A stretch of DNA of 64,000 nt from Terriglobia bacterium (lineage in GTDB: Bacteria > Acidobacteriota > Terriglobia > Terriglobales > Acidobacteriaceae), in the NCBI GenBank assembly GCA_020073465.1, contig JAIQFC010000011.1:169459-233458 (forward strand), given 5' to 3'. Within the stretch, counting starts at the first letter, position 1. Each line of letters starts with the position of its first letter. Both the position numbers and the translations under genes were made by a program. Positions 50,178 to 58,477 of the stretch are shown one piece after another. The notes beneath the pieces are model-generated. The model searched no databases. It saw nothing but the letters and a program-made list of their open reading frames with translations, and was not told the origin of the DNA.

Positions 50178-51017
50178 CTACTGAATCTGAATCACACTCG
50201 CGGGCGCATTTGCTCGGATCTCGGCGACGCGGTCGGCGACTCTACGCGCGAAAGAATAGATGGACTTGGCATGAGGCGAACCCTCGCCTTCAAGCACGAC
50301 GGGTTTGCCACCGTCGCCGGCTTTCCGCACTTCAGGATCCAGCTCAATCGATCCCAGGAACGGCACGCTGAACTGCGTCGCCATCTTCTCCGCTCCGCCC
50401 CGCGAAAATATGTCAACCTCATGCTGGCAGTGCGGGCAGACGAAGTAGCTCATGTTCTCAACGACGCCGACGACGTCCACCTTCATCTGGCGGAACATTT
50501 CGATGGCCTTACGCGCGTCCTGCAGAGAAACATCGGAGGGAGTCGAGACCACGATCGCGCCCGTCAGGGGCACGGTCTGGACCAGCGACAGCGCGATGTC
50601 GCCGGTGCCCGGAGGCAAATCGACGATCATGTAGTCGAGATGCCCCCACTCAACTAATCCCAGGAATTGGCGCACGATCTGGTGGAGCATGGGACCGCGC
50701 CAAATGATGGGCTTGTCGCCGGGATTGAGGAACCCCACGGAGATCACTTTCAACCCAAAGGCCTGCAGCGGTTCAATCCGGTTCTCGCCCACCATTCGCG
50801 GCTGGTCGTTCACCCCCAACATGAGTGGAACATTCGGACCGTACACGTCGGCATCGAGCAGGCCGACTTTGTGGCCCATCTTCGTCAGGGCAACCGCGAG
50901 ATTTACGGCTAAGGTGGTCTTTCCGACACCGCCCTTGCCGGAACCGACGGCGATGATGGCGTCTACACCGGGCAAGGGTTGCGGCCCTTGGGCAGGCTGG
51001 CCGTGCTGATGAGGCAT
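50178..51017 (-). CDS. mrp: Iron-sulfur cluster carrier protein Mrp/ApbC (P-loop NTPase)
   Basis: MinD-like P-loop protein of about 279 residues. Deviant Walker A VGSGKGGVGKTT, YGPNVPLMLG, IVDLPPGTGD, and CPHC (CxxC) near the C-terminus that binds a bridging 4Fe-4S cluster on the dimer. It lacks the N-terminal DUF59 domain of long Mrp proteins. ATG 51017 is preferred; TTG 51044 is the upstream option. Convergent with the FNR-like gene, with no operon partner. Confidence 0.88.
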   Translation of the reverse strand: MPHQHGQPAQGPQPLPGVDAIIAVGSGKGGVGKTTLAVNLAVALTKMGHKVGLLDADVYGPNVPLMLGVNDQPRMVGENRIEPLQAFGLKVISVGFLNPGDKPIIWRGPMLHQIVRQFLGLVEWGHLDYMIVDLPPGTGDIALSLVQTVPLTGAIVVSTPSDVSLQDARKAIEMFRQMKVDVVGVVENMSYFVCPHCQHEVDIFSRGGAEKMATQFSVPFLGSIELDPEVRKAGDGGKPVVLEGEGSPHAKSIYSFARRVADRVAEIRANAPASVIQIQ

Positions 51018-51120
51018 ATGTGAGCTCAAAAGATCACACTCCAAGGATGAATTGCGCAGATGAGGCAGAACCCTGTTCGATTATACAGACGGGAATGAGC
51101 TATCGGTTCGACCTACCCAC

Positions 51121-51900
51121 CTAGAACAACTCACGCAAATCCTCTTGCTTTTGCTGGCTGATTTGCTTCTTGATGAAATTATCCACTTCCTCGGGATCGG
51201 GCTCTTTGAGCTTTGCAGTGGAGACGATTTCGTACGTATTGTAGTCGGACACGTCAGTGAATGCGATGTACCCCACTCCATGTCTTGTGCATTCTTGCAC
51301 GATCCGATCATCGGGAACGTCTTCATCCTTGAAGTCGCGAATGTCGACCGCGAGATAACTCCTGTGGGCAAACGCGGAATGTGCTAGCGCCTCATAGACA
51401 CCCTCCAACGCACCATCCAGATCAGGCTTAACCTCAAAAGTGATTACCTCGAGTCGTTTGCCCGGAGTGAACTGATAGGTTCTAACAGCGACTAGAGTGA
51501 CGTCTGGTCGTGTCCACTTCCCGCCAGTCGCGCGTCTGCCTTGGTGTGCGGTGATCTCAGATATGAATCTCTTCAGCCTGTTATCTTTCGTATAACCGTT
51601 CACAATCGCATTGTGAAAGGGCTCGTAAAGGCTTGCCTCCGTGATTTCCTCGACTACTTCTTGAACTTCCGCAACGGATGGATTCTGCGACGAAATCACG
51701 GGGGCAGTTTCGGACGGCACTGCGACGGCGGATAAAGTGGCACTAACCGCGCGAACGCGATGTACCGAACCGCCGCGACCGCGCCCCTGCTCAAGAAACC
51801 CGCTGTCAATTAGTGAGTCACGCAAGAGCCAGTAGTCTTCATCCGTGAGAGTGTCTCCCAAGTGCTCTATCTTTTCTCGGAGCTGTTCACGAAGGCTCAC
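51121..51900 (-). CDS. Predicted winged-helix and PD-(D/E)XK-like nuclease protein
   Basis: 259 residues from GTG 51900. The N-terminal part (LTDEDYWLLRDSLIDSGFLEQGRG) looks like a winged helix. The C-terminal part has RPDVTLV (PD at 132-133) and TFEVKP (E156-x-K158), the PD...ExK spacing of restriction-type nucleases. The frame continues upstream as DASKKIEYQKLL...ESGDNIGN, and one base removed at 51985-51988 would join it to ATG 51991, which has a strong GGAGG. So the true gene is probably 51121-51991 with an N-terminal frameshift. A defence or repair role is inferred from fold and from the neighbouring vapBC. Confidence 0.6.
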   Translation of the reverse strand: MSLREQLREKIEHLGDTLTDEDYWLLRDSLIDSGFLEQGRGRGGSVHRVRAVSATLSAVAVPSETAPVISSQNPSVAEVQEVVEEITEASLYEPFHNAIVNGYTKDNRLKRFISEITAHQGRRATGGKWTRPDVTLVAVRTYQFTPGKRLEVITFEVKPDLDGALEGVYEALAHSAFAHRSYLAVDIRDFKDEDVPDDRIVQECTRHGVGYIAFTDVSDYNTYEIVSTAKLKEPDPEEVDNFIKKQISQQKQEDLRELF

Positions 51901-52090
51901 ATTACCAATGTTGTCTCCTGACTCGGGGACAAGATTGATTAGAAGCTTTTGATATTCAATCTTCTTAGACGCATCTATATCGTACCTTCATAAAGTCCTC
52001 CAATTATAGCTAGGGGAAGCGCCCTAGTATCCGTTGTCTGGTGCCTGCCCGGGATGGGCCTCCTCGTTGGGGATGTAGCATAGATTACGA

Positions 52091-52109
52091 CATCATTTGA
52101 TGCTATAAT
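52091..52109 (+). promoter_or_regulatory. vapBC promoter and operator candidate
   Basis: TATAAT at 52104-52109 is a perfect -10 box 18 bp before the vapB ATG. CATCA/TGATG arms (52091-52102) overlap its spacer, the expected place for VapBC autorepression. The -35 is poor. Confidence 0.55.
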
Positions 52110-52126
52110 TCGTGCATGGAGCTTCT

Positions 52127-52324
52127 ATGAGAACCACGGTTGCGCTGGATGACGATCTCGTGCGTGTGGCCCAGGAGTTCACCGGGGTGGCGGAAAAAAC
52201 GGCATTGATTCGTGAAGCTCTCAAAGCGCTCATCGAGCGGGAAAGCGCTCGCAGGTTGGCGTCCCTGGGAGGCACCATGCCGGAATTGAAGAACATTCCA
52301 CGCCGCCGGGTGGGGAAGAGTTGA
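52127..52324 (+). CDS. vapB: VapB-type antitoxin (ribbon-helix-helix)
   Basis: 65 residues. MRTTVALDDDLVRVAQ is the N-terminal strand and helix of ribbon-helix-helix antitoxins, and EKTALIREALKALIERESARRLASLGG is the DUF2191/VapB pattern. It neutralises VapC and represses the operon. ATG 52127 has GGAG six bases upstream; an upstream GTG is less likely. Its TGA overlaps the TTG start of vapC. Confidence 0.85.
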   Translation: MRTTVALDDDLVRVAQEFTGVAEKTALIREALKALIERESARRLASLGGTMPELKNIPRRRVGKS

Positions 52325-52689
52325 TCCTCGCAGATACCTCCGTTTGGATTGACCATCTGCGCTCGGGCAACAAAGAAATGCCGAAGCATCTGGACCGAGG
52401 GCAGATTGCGATCCATCCGTTCATCATCGCGGAACTGGCGCTGGGATCGCTCAGGGACCGCAGCAGCACGCTGGCACTGCTGGACCGTTTGCCGCAGGTA
52501 CGCGTGGCGCGGCTCAGCGAACTGCGGCTAATGATTGAGGCACATCGTTTGTACAACCTGGGTATCGGTCTGACCGATGCACATCTGATCGCTTCTGTTT
52601 TTATCGATTCGCCGATGCTTCTGTGGACCAAAGATAAGCGACTTCGACAGGTCGCCGAAAATCTCCGCATTCATGCCAGTTTGCCCTGA
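52321..52689 (+). CDS. vapC: VapC-type PIN-domain ribonuclease toxin
   Basis: 122 residues from TTG 52321. PIN active-site acids are all present: Asp5 (ILADTSVWIDHL), Glu38 (IIAELALG), Asp86 (GLTDAHLIA) and Asp105 (TKDKRL). Such toxins cleave tRNA or rRNA when freed from VapB. Translationally coupled to vapB. With the predicted nuclease gene just upstream on the other strand it forms a small defence-like patch. Confidence 0.88.
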   Translation: MILADTSVWIDHLRSGNKEMPKHLDRGQIAIHPFIIAELALGSLRDRSSTLALLDRLPQVRVARLSELRLMIEAHRLYNLGIGLTDAHLIASVFIDSPMLLWTKDKRLRQVAENLRIHASLP

Positions 52690-52722
52690 GCCAAAGCTTG
52701 GCCTCATAAGCTCAGTTTGGTA

Positions 52723-52790
52723 CCTCGGGGGCTGAAGCCCACTCACAAAAGAAGATCTTTATCGCAGCGCTGGAAGCGCTGCGCCACCCG
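52723..52790. repeat. Dispersed repeat, family F copy 2
   Basis: CCTCGGGGGCTGAAGCCC, TTTATCGCAGCGCTGGAAGC and GCTGCGCCACCC: same unit and orientation as 40480-40553. It lies between convergent vapC and cydB. Confidence 0.75.
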
Positions 52791-52900
52791 AGATCGGGGT
52801 TTTTCAGCAGGCTGTGAAGCTTGCGTTCTCATCGGCCGCTGACCGTCACAACCGGAAGCCGTGTCGTTCCCAAACCATCGTGTATGCGACCAGTTCAGTC

Positions 52901-53947
52901 TCAGTACCCTTCGCCTTCCAGCCGCACCTTGCCGCGGAATTTGCGGAAGAGGAATACGAAGTAGGCTACGGACAGGATCGCGCCCAGCGTCCACCACGTG
53001 AAGCCAACGGTCAGTCCGTGATGGCCGGCGGCGGTGTTGTAGATGGTCAGGTTGTAGGCAGGATCGGTGCTGGCGGGCAAGACGACGGGATAGAGCGCAA
53101 ACGCCGCGCCGACCAGCATGCCAACGATGTAGAGTCCGGAAGCGAGGAATGCGACTTTTTCTTGCTCTTGGCCTTTGCGGATGGCGGAGATCATCGCGGC
53201 CAGGCTGCCGAAAACAATTACGGGGATCAAGAACCCGATCGCGTGCTCCTTGTAGTTATCCAGAACTCCGGGACGCACGTAGCAGGTTGCGACCAGCCCG
53301 ACGATCGTCAGAATTAACTGCAACGGCCAAGCCCACAACGCTGCATTTCGGGCACGCTGGTTCAGATCCCCTTCTGTCTTGAGGGCGATATACAGGGAGC
53401 CGTGTGCGGTCAGAGTCACCAGTGCAATGACGCCCGTGAGTACCGTGTACCAGTCGAGAATGCCGGCGTTCGCCCCGACCCGGAAGTTGGTCCAAAGGGG
53501 CTCGAAGAAGTAGCCATCCGAGCCGAGCGGAACACCGCGTACTACGTTTCCCAAGGCTGCTCCAAAGAAAATCGTGAGCAAGATGCTGGAGACGCAGAAG
53601 ACCACGTCGAAGAAACCACGCCAGACCGGGTTCTCCATGTGCGCGCGAAATTCGATGCCGACGCCGCGCAGCATCAGCAGCCACAGAACCATCATCAGGG
53701 GTAGATAGAAGCCGCTGAAGCTTGAAGCATAAAGAAGCGGGAAGGCGAAGTAGAGCGTTCCTCCGGCAGCCAGGAGCCAAACTTCGTTTCCGTCCCACAC
53801 CGGGCCGATGGCGCGCAGGATCCGGCTACGATCATCGGTTGTACGAGCTGCACCCAGGTAAATCACTCCGGCGCCGAGGTCGAAACCGTCGAGCACCACA
53901 TAGGCTGCCACCATTACGGCGACGATCATGAACCACAGGGTTTCCAT
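52901..53947 (-). CDS. cydB: Cytochrome bd ubiquinol oxidase subunit II
   Basis: 348-residue membrane protein with eight or nine helices. METLWFMIVAVMVAAYVVLDGFDLGAG, GPVWDGNEVWLLAAGG and PLMMVLWLLMLRGVGIEFR are the CydB hallmarks. With CydA it forms the high-affinity quinol oxidase used at low oxygen. The gene normally follows cydA, but here an insertion sequence ends 40 bp upstream of the ATG and no cydA is visible beyond it. A short in-frame stretch GKHDLRG followed by TAA just upstream may be the last codons of cydA. cydB may therefore be uncoupled from its partner or its promoter. Confidence 0.9.
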   Translation of the reverse strand: METLWFMIVAVMVAAYVVLDGFDLGAGVIYLGAARTTDDRSRILRAIGPVWDGNEVWLLAAGGTLYFAFPLLYASSFSGFYLPLMMVLWLLMLRGVGIEFRAHMENPVWRGFFDVVFCVSSILLTIFFGAALGNVVRGVPLGSDGYFFEPLWTNFRVGANAGILDWYTVLTGVIALVTLTAHGSLYIALKTEGDLNQRARNAALWAWPLQLILTIVGLVATCYVRPGVLDNYKEHAIGFLIPVIVFGSLAAMISAIRKGQEQEKVAFLASGLYIVGMLVGAAFALYPVVLPASTDPAYNLTIYNTAAGHHGLTVGFTWWTLGAILSVAYFVFLFRKFRGKVRLEGEGY

Positions 53948-53987
53948 TGCTTAGCCTCGCAAATCATGTTTTCCTACTTCTGGCCCG

Positions 53988-55254
53988 CAGCGGCTAAACA
54001 GTTTGCTGAAAAACTCACCGATTGCAGAGCAGAGTGCGTCCCGCAATCAGTTTTTCTGGCTTCCGCACTGGTTTTGGTCTTCCGTTTAGGTGGGATCGCG
54101 GGTCGCGAGGCCGCATCCGTTCACGCTAGCGCCGCCCGCAGGCGCGTGACGCGGACCAGGTTGTAGGCTGCTGCCGCAATTTGAAACAGCCACTCCACGC
54201 GCCGCCGACTCCGCAACTTCACTTGCCGGAACCCGGCCCAGTGTTTGATCCAGGCAAAGCTCTGCTCCACCAGTTTCCGTTTCTTCTGGCTCTGCACAAA
54301 CTCCGGGCTGTTGCGCTCTTGCGCGCGCAAACTATTCCGTTGCAGGTTGCCCCGTTCGTACTCCGCCACATGCGGTACCACGTTGCGGGCCCGCAGCGCC
54401 TCCACAAACCGCCTCTCCTGATACTGCTTGTCCGCACCCAACGTGCGCCGCTTCCCGCTCCGGCGCTGATCCAGCAGCGCCAGCGCCGCCTCCCGCTCGG
54501 CCCGCGTCCCCGCCTCTGTCACACAGGCTGCCACTATCAGCCCGTGATTGTTTTCCGTCAGCACGTGTCCCAGATAGCTGGGCTCCGCCGCTCCCGCATT
54601 GCACTTGCGATACAGCCGCGCCTCCGGATCGGTCCGGCTCTCATGCGTATCCCGCAGCAACCGTTTCCCGCCGTGTCCGCTGCCTCGTTCCGGCGGATCG
54701 GCCTTCTCCCGAAAACTCCGCCGATTCGCCCACGCCTCCAGCATCGTCCCATCCACCGTGAAATGCTCGTCGCTCAACAACCCCAACCTCTCTAACTGCC
54801 CCCGCACCGCCACAAAAAAACGGCTCGCGATCTCGCCCTCGATCAATCGATCCCGGTTCTTGCTGAACACCGTCGCGTCCCAGACCTCGTCGTCGATCGC
54901 CAAACCCACAAACCAGCGGAACAATAGACTGTAATCCAGTTCCTCCATGAGCAACCGTTCGCTGCGCTTGCCGTACAGCCCTTGCAGCAACAGTGCCCGC
55001 AGCAGTTTCTCCGGCGCAATCGAGGGACGCCCCGTCGTCGCATACAGCTCATCCAGCCGCCCCGACAGCTCGGCCAGGGCCTCATCCACCAGCTTGCGAA
55101 TCACTCGCAGCGGATGGCTGTTGGGCACCCGCTGTTCCACACTCACGTAGCTGAATACCCCATCCTGTTGCTGATCGTCTCCGCGCATGCCTGCTTCTTA
55201 CCCTATTCTCCTGTGCAAGGCATATGTGTTTTTCAGCACTCTGTTTAGCCGCTG
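53988..55254 (-). mobile_element. IS5/IS1182-type insertion sequence
   Basis: About 1267 bp bounded by inverted ends CAGCGGCTAAACAGTTTGCT (53988-54007, continuing GAAAAAC) and, reversed at the right end (to 55254), CAGCGGCTAAACAGAGTGCT continuing GAAAAAC; two mismatches over 27 bases. It contains a single transposase ORF. No clear target duplication is visible. It lies immediately upstream of cydB. Confidence 0.85.
54121..55188 (-). CDS. IS5/IS1182-family DDE transposase
   Basis: 355 residues: an N-terminal DUF772 domain (NSHPLRVIRKLVDEAL, PSIAPEKLLRALLLQGLYG, LDYSLLFRWFVGL) and a DDE catalytic domain with Asp in HFTVDGTMLEAWAN, Asp in LGADKQYQERRFVEAL and the C-terminal Glu region VEQSFAWIKHWAGFRQVK. 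Full length and uninterrupted, so possibly active. The acidic residues and the terminal repeats fit the IS5 superfamily; the exact subgroup is not certain. Confidence 0.88.
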   Translation of the reverse strand: MRGDDQQQDGVFSYVSVEQRVPNSHPLRVIRKLVDEALAELSGRLDELYATTGRPSIAPEKLLRALLLQGLYGKRSERLLMEELDYSLLFRWFVGLAIDDEVWDATVFSKNRDRLIEGEIASRFFVAVRGQLERLGLLSDEHFTVDGTMLEAWANRRSFREKADPPERGSGHGGKRLLRDTHESRTDPEARLYRKCNAGAAEPSYLGHVLTENNHGLIVAACVTEAGTRAEREAALALLDQRRSGKRRTLGADKQYQERRFVEALRARNVVPHVAEYERGNLQRNSLRAQERNSPEFVQSQKKRKLVEQSFAWIKHWAGFRQVKLRSRRRVEWLFQIAAAAYNLVRVTRLRAALA

Positions 55255-55381
55255 GGCTCGCATCCGGTCAGAGTTCTTCCGCAACCTCTTCCGGCCAAGC
55301 TGTGGAGCGATCAATCGCAATGCGGGCTTCAGCCGAGGCCAACTCCTGAGTCAAATTCTCAGCCAGGTCAAATGGACCCGC

Positions 55382-55801
55382 TCAGGAATACGGAGACCGC
55401 ATCGGCCCTGTCTCTTCCTGCTCTTCATCAGCCCCGGCGGGCTGCACGTAGTCACGAATCTCTTGAATCGCCGAGGTCACGATCGGCTGGCGGTATTCCG
55501 GATGGTAAAACTCCAGGTGCATGCCGCGTCCCAGATATTGCATCTTCAGCATGGAGCCACCCCAGGTCGAACCCGCGATTGCCACCTGCACCGGCTGCGG
55601 GCAAAATTCCGGGTGTCCTGAAATCAACGCTTCGCTCCCCCCCAGCATTACCGCTGTGTAGCAGTGATGCACGGTCTGGATCTGCAGCACCGTCGACGGC
55701 GGAAGGTCGTGCAGAAACACGCCCCCTTCAATTTCCGACTGGATAATGCTGCGGTTGATCTCATCCGCGAGGTTGGGATGGGGACTGAACATAAAGCCCA
55801 C
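55382..55801 (-). CDS. Conserved hypothetical protein
   Basis: 139 residues from GTG 55801 (or ATG 55792); not recognised. A beta-rich middle with two notable boxes: GGVFLHDLPPSTVLQIQT and GSTWGGSMLKMQYLGRGMHL. The tail is acidic. After the TGA (55382-55384) the same frame stays open for 36 codons with coding-like composition (FDLAENLTQELASAEARIAI) up to a stop near 55273, close to the IS end. A longer ancestral protein, or a separate small gene lacking a start, is possible. Confidence 0.55.
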   Translation of the reverse strand: MGFMFSPHPNLADEINRSIIQSEIEGGVFLHDLPPSTVLQIQTVHHCYTAVMLGGSEALISGHPEFCPQPVQVAIAGSTWGGSMLKMQYLGRGMHLEFYHPEYRQPIVTSAIQEIRDYVQPAGADEEQEETGPMRSPYS

Positions 55802-55868
55802 GTGAAAGGGCGCTTATCTCGTTGGAGTGTACTGCAACTTGGGGGCTGCTGTCCTGGAAAGAGTCGAA

Positions 55869-56918
55869 CTAAAGGGTACCTCTCGCGGAATCACCCCGCT
55901 CCCCTTCCACCAGCCACCCCAGTAATCCCAGCAGACAGAATCCGAACCCGTTCAGGATCCCATGCGTCGACGCCATCCGCGGAATCGGCAGCGCCTCACT
56001 CCCTGCAAAGTCCGCGACCGCATAGGCTCCGGCGAGCAGGACCCCCACGAACACCGCCCCAGCCGCCGCGCGCAGGAATCCTCGTGCCCTCCGGTCCACC
56101 TTGCTCTTCCACACAAACCCCGCCAACCCCGCGACGCTCGCGGAAAACGTCACCCCCGCCACCATCTTCAGGATCGGGGAAATCACAAATCCTGCCGCCA
56201 CCAGGAACGGCATGCCCACGACCAGCAATACCACCCGCCCCAGCCACCTTCCGTCCCCAGTCGTATGCCGCGCCGTTGCACTCGCAATCTTCGCCGTAGC
56301 AAATCCCGCGAAATGAAAATGAACTGCCGTGAGCAGCCCGACCGGCTCCTGAATCCCCATCGGCCGCATCCCCAACCGTGAAGCCACCAGCCACGCTCCA
56401 CCCACCCCCAGGTCGATCCGCGCAACCGCCGCTGCAATCTCCGCAACTCGTGTGGGGCGGACACTCCTGTCCGCCAACACCTTCCCCAGTTCGGCAATCC
56501 CACTCGCACCCATGAACGTGCACACTACTGCCCACCCCGAAGCCGCCACTCCTGCCCACTTTCCCGGCGGCAGCAACATTGCCAACGCCGCCAGCACTGC
56601 CCCCAAAGGCTGCAGAACCTGCGCCCACTGTTCCAGCCATCGGCCAACCGGCGCCAGCGAAGCACCCCTCACCCTCCCCAATTCCATTCCCAACGGAACA
56701 ATCACCAACGGTGCAAACAGAAACACCAGTTCGATCACCCCGATCCGCGCGATCCCCATCCTCGCCAGCACTGCCAGCCCTGCCCAGACCGCCGCACCCG
56801 CCACCGCCCACCCCGCCGCCCAATAACTGCTCTTGTTATTCCGAGCCGCTCGTAGCCGCGCCAGCGGCGAGAGCGAGCGAGGAATCCGCTCGTCCCCTCC
56901 ACCATCCCCAATGCTCAT
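55869..56918 (-). CDS. YndJ-like multi-pass membrane protein with in-frame repeat
   Basis: 349 residues, about nine or ten hydrophobic helices. LTAVHFHFAGFATAKI and STHGILNGFGFCLLGLL with conserved His residues match the YndJ family; function unknown. Residues LADRSVRPTR near the middle are encoded by a family A palindrome (56448-56473) read in frame. ATG 56918 is preferred to GTG 56924. It follows the 137-residue membrane protein gene by a few bases, and both lie downstream of the NAD-binding protein gene; they probably form one operon. Confidence 0.7.
   Translation of the reverse strand: MSIGDGGGDERIPRSLSPLARLRAARNNKSSYWAAGWAVAGAAVWAGLAVLARMGIARIGVIELVFLFAPLVIVPLGMELGRVRGASLAPVGRWLEQWAQVLQPLGAVLAALAMLLPPGKWAGVAASGWAVVCTFMGASGIAELGKVLADRSVRPTRVAEIAAAVARIDLGVGGAWLVASRLGMRPMGIQEPVGLLTAVHFHFAGFATAKIASATARHTTGDGRWLGRVVLLVVGMPFLVAAGFVISPILKMVAGVTFSASVAGLAGFVWKSKVDRRARGFLRAAAGAVFVGVLLAGAYAVADFAGSEALPIPRMASTHGILNGFGFCLLGLLGWLVEGERGDSARGTL
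56448..56473. repeat. Family A palindrome inside the YndJ-like gene
   Basis: One copy of the element-end motif (core GGCGGACACTCCTGTCCGCC). Here it stands alone, without its inverted partner, and keeps the reading frame open. Confidence 0.75.
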
Positions 56919-56925
56919 ACCCACC

Positions 56926-57339
56926 TCACTCCACCGGCCGGATCACCGCCACCCCGAAGATCACCACCAGCGCCACTAACGCTCCCAGATAGATCATGTC
57001 GAGCCCTCGATTCTCCCGCCGTACCTCCCCGTCGTAATAAAGGAGCTGCAGCCCGATCCGCAACAGCCAGAACCCCGCCATGAACCCGCTCAGAAATCTC
57101 CCCAGCCCGCTCGCTCCCGCCAGTTCCGGCGCGAACCCAAAGCACAGCGCCGCAAACAGCCCCACCACAATCACGATGTATACCCAATGCACATAAAAAA
57201 TCTGCCGTAGGAATCGCGGCACCGGGGCCAGCCTCTCCCGTACCCGCAGCCGCCCCGGCAGTGGGATGTTCGCCAGCACGATCCCCACATGCACCGCCCC
57301 CGCTGCCCAGATCATCTCCTTCATGTGTTCCGCGGTCAT
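56926..57339 (-). CDS. Small four-helix membrane protein
   Basis: 137 residues, not recognised, with four hydrophobic segments (EMIWAAGAVHVGIVLANI, YVHWVYIVIVVGLFAALCFGF and two more). ATG 57339 has AGGAGG about six bases upstream, while the long open frame above it is GC-rich noise. Sits between the NAD-binding protein and the YndJ-like gene, about 50 bp after the former. A shared function with YndJ is likely. Confidence 0.65.
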   Translation of the reverse strand: MTAEHMKEMIWAAGAVHVGIVLANIPLPGRLRVRERLAPVPRFLRQIFYVHWVYIVIVVGLFAALCFGFAPELAGASGLGRFLSGFMAGFWLLRIGLQLLYYDGEVRRENRGLDMIYLGALVALVVIFGVAVIRPVE

Positions 57340-57386
57340 ACTCTGCCTCCTGCCACTCGATAAACTCGTCCTTACGTCGGCATCGA

Positions 57387-58313
57387 TTACGCATAGTGCC
57401 TCGCCACCTCGGACGCATAGTGCCTCCCGACGCGTTCCTCGTTTTCCGCAAGCCATTCGCTCAGCCGCGTTTGTCCCGTGGCCGGGCCCTCCGTCACCAG
57501 CAGGTTGCTCATCAGTCCCCGGTACTCCTCCCATGTCAGGACCACATCCCCAACAAACCAGCCCGTAAGGAGCGTGGAAATATATGCCAAGAATTGCGGC
57601 AAGCGAACCAGGCGAACGGATCGCCCCACACGCTCCGCGATCAGTCGCACCAGCTCTTCGAAGCGGAACGTTTCAGGTCCCACCGCGTCGAGCACCGCAC
57701 TCCCTTGCCGGTCAACGGCGTCTGCCAGCAAGTGCGCCATATCCTCAACGTAGATCGGACGGATCCCGTAGCGCCCGTCACCCGGAATGCCGAACACGGG
57801 AAAATGGCGGACGAACCACGCAATGTTGTTGATGAGGATGTCTTCCGCGCCGAAGATCACCGTGGGCCGCAGAATCGTGTAAGCGAGGCCGGAGTCGATT
57901 ACAGTCTGCTCCAGTTGGGCCTTTCCCTTGTAGTAACCCAGCGGGGATTGCAGCGAAGGGTTGGCGATGCTGACATGCACGATCCGCCGGACCCCTGCGT
58001 CCTTGGCCGCCTCGATCAAACTGCAGGTGTTTCGCACCGCAGTCTCGAAGTTCGACCCTCCGTGCGGAAAGCGTACCCAGTAGGTGTTGATCAGAGTGGA
58101 CGCGCCTTCAAGGCTGCGCCGCAATTCGTCGCCGCGGTCGAAGTTATACGGGAAGACCTGAACCCGGTCGCCAAAGAGGTTCGCCCCTTCCGGATGATGG
58201 GTCGGAGGATGGTTCGTCAAGGTGCGGATCCGATACCCACGTTCGAGGAGTATCCGTGTAGCGTACTTGCCTGTGTAGCTGAAGGCGCCGGTAATCACGA
58301 CCGTCCCACCCAT
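57387..58313 (-). CDS. NAD(P)-binding atypical SDR (NmrA/NDUFA9-like epimerase)
   Basis: 308 residues. Rossmann motif VVITGAFSYTGKYATRIL (GxxxxTGxxxT type of atypical SDRs), then GVRRIVHVSIANPS, YYKGKAQLEQ with the Tyr-x-x-x-Lys catalytic pair (YYKGK), and LRPTVIFGAED. It ends in a C-terminal helical substrate region. ATG 58313 has GGAGG six bases upstream. Preceded by a 24-bp site shared with the regulator gene at 58478, so its transcription is probably controlled by that protein. Substrate unknown. Confidence 0.78.
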   Translation of the reverse strand: MGGTVVITGAFSYTGKYATRILLERGYRIRTLTNHPPTHHPEGANLFGDRVQVFPYNFDRGDELRRSLEGASTLINTYWVRFPHGGSNFETAVRNTCSLIEAAKDAGVRRIVHVSIANPSLQSPLGYYKGKAQLEQTVIDSGLAYTILRPTVIFGAEDILINNIAWFVRHFPVFGIPGDGRYGIRPIYVEDMAHLLADAVDRQGSAVLDAVGPETFRFEELVRLIAERVGRSVRLVRLPQFLAYISTLLTGWFVGDVVLTWEEYRGLMSNLLVTEGPATGQTRLSEWLAENEERVGRHYASEVARHYA

Positions 58314-58436
58314 CGTCATCCTCCGCCTCGAACCCAATTCCCGCCCGCTGTCCTATCCCCTGTCATGCTGAGCGGAGCAGTCGAAGCATCCCTGCCAATT
58401 CACCTCACCCCCCGGGCGCGGGGCAGGCCTAAAATG

Positions 58437-58460
58437 TCAGATATGTCTGAATGAACAGAA
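58437..58460. promoter_or_regulatory. Operator candidate shared by regulator and SDR operon, copy 1
   Basis: TCAGATATGTCTGAATGAAC continuing AGAA. It matches the site at 59013-59036 at 18 of 24 positions (pattern TCAGnnnnGnCTGAATnnACAGAA) and contains the palindrome TCAGA-TATG-TCTGA. It lies about 125 bp upstream of the SDR start and just after the regulator stop. Confidence 0.65.
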
Positions 58461-58477
58461 AGAGCCACTCAAAAAAA

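Noticed and set aside
55382..55384. TGA as a possible selenocysteine codon
   Set aside because: No SECIS-like hairpin recognised and no Cys-containing family context; nonsense or gene boundary is simpler.
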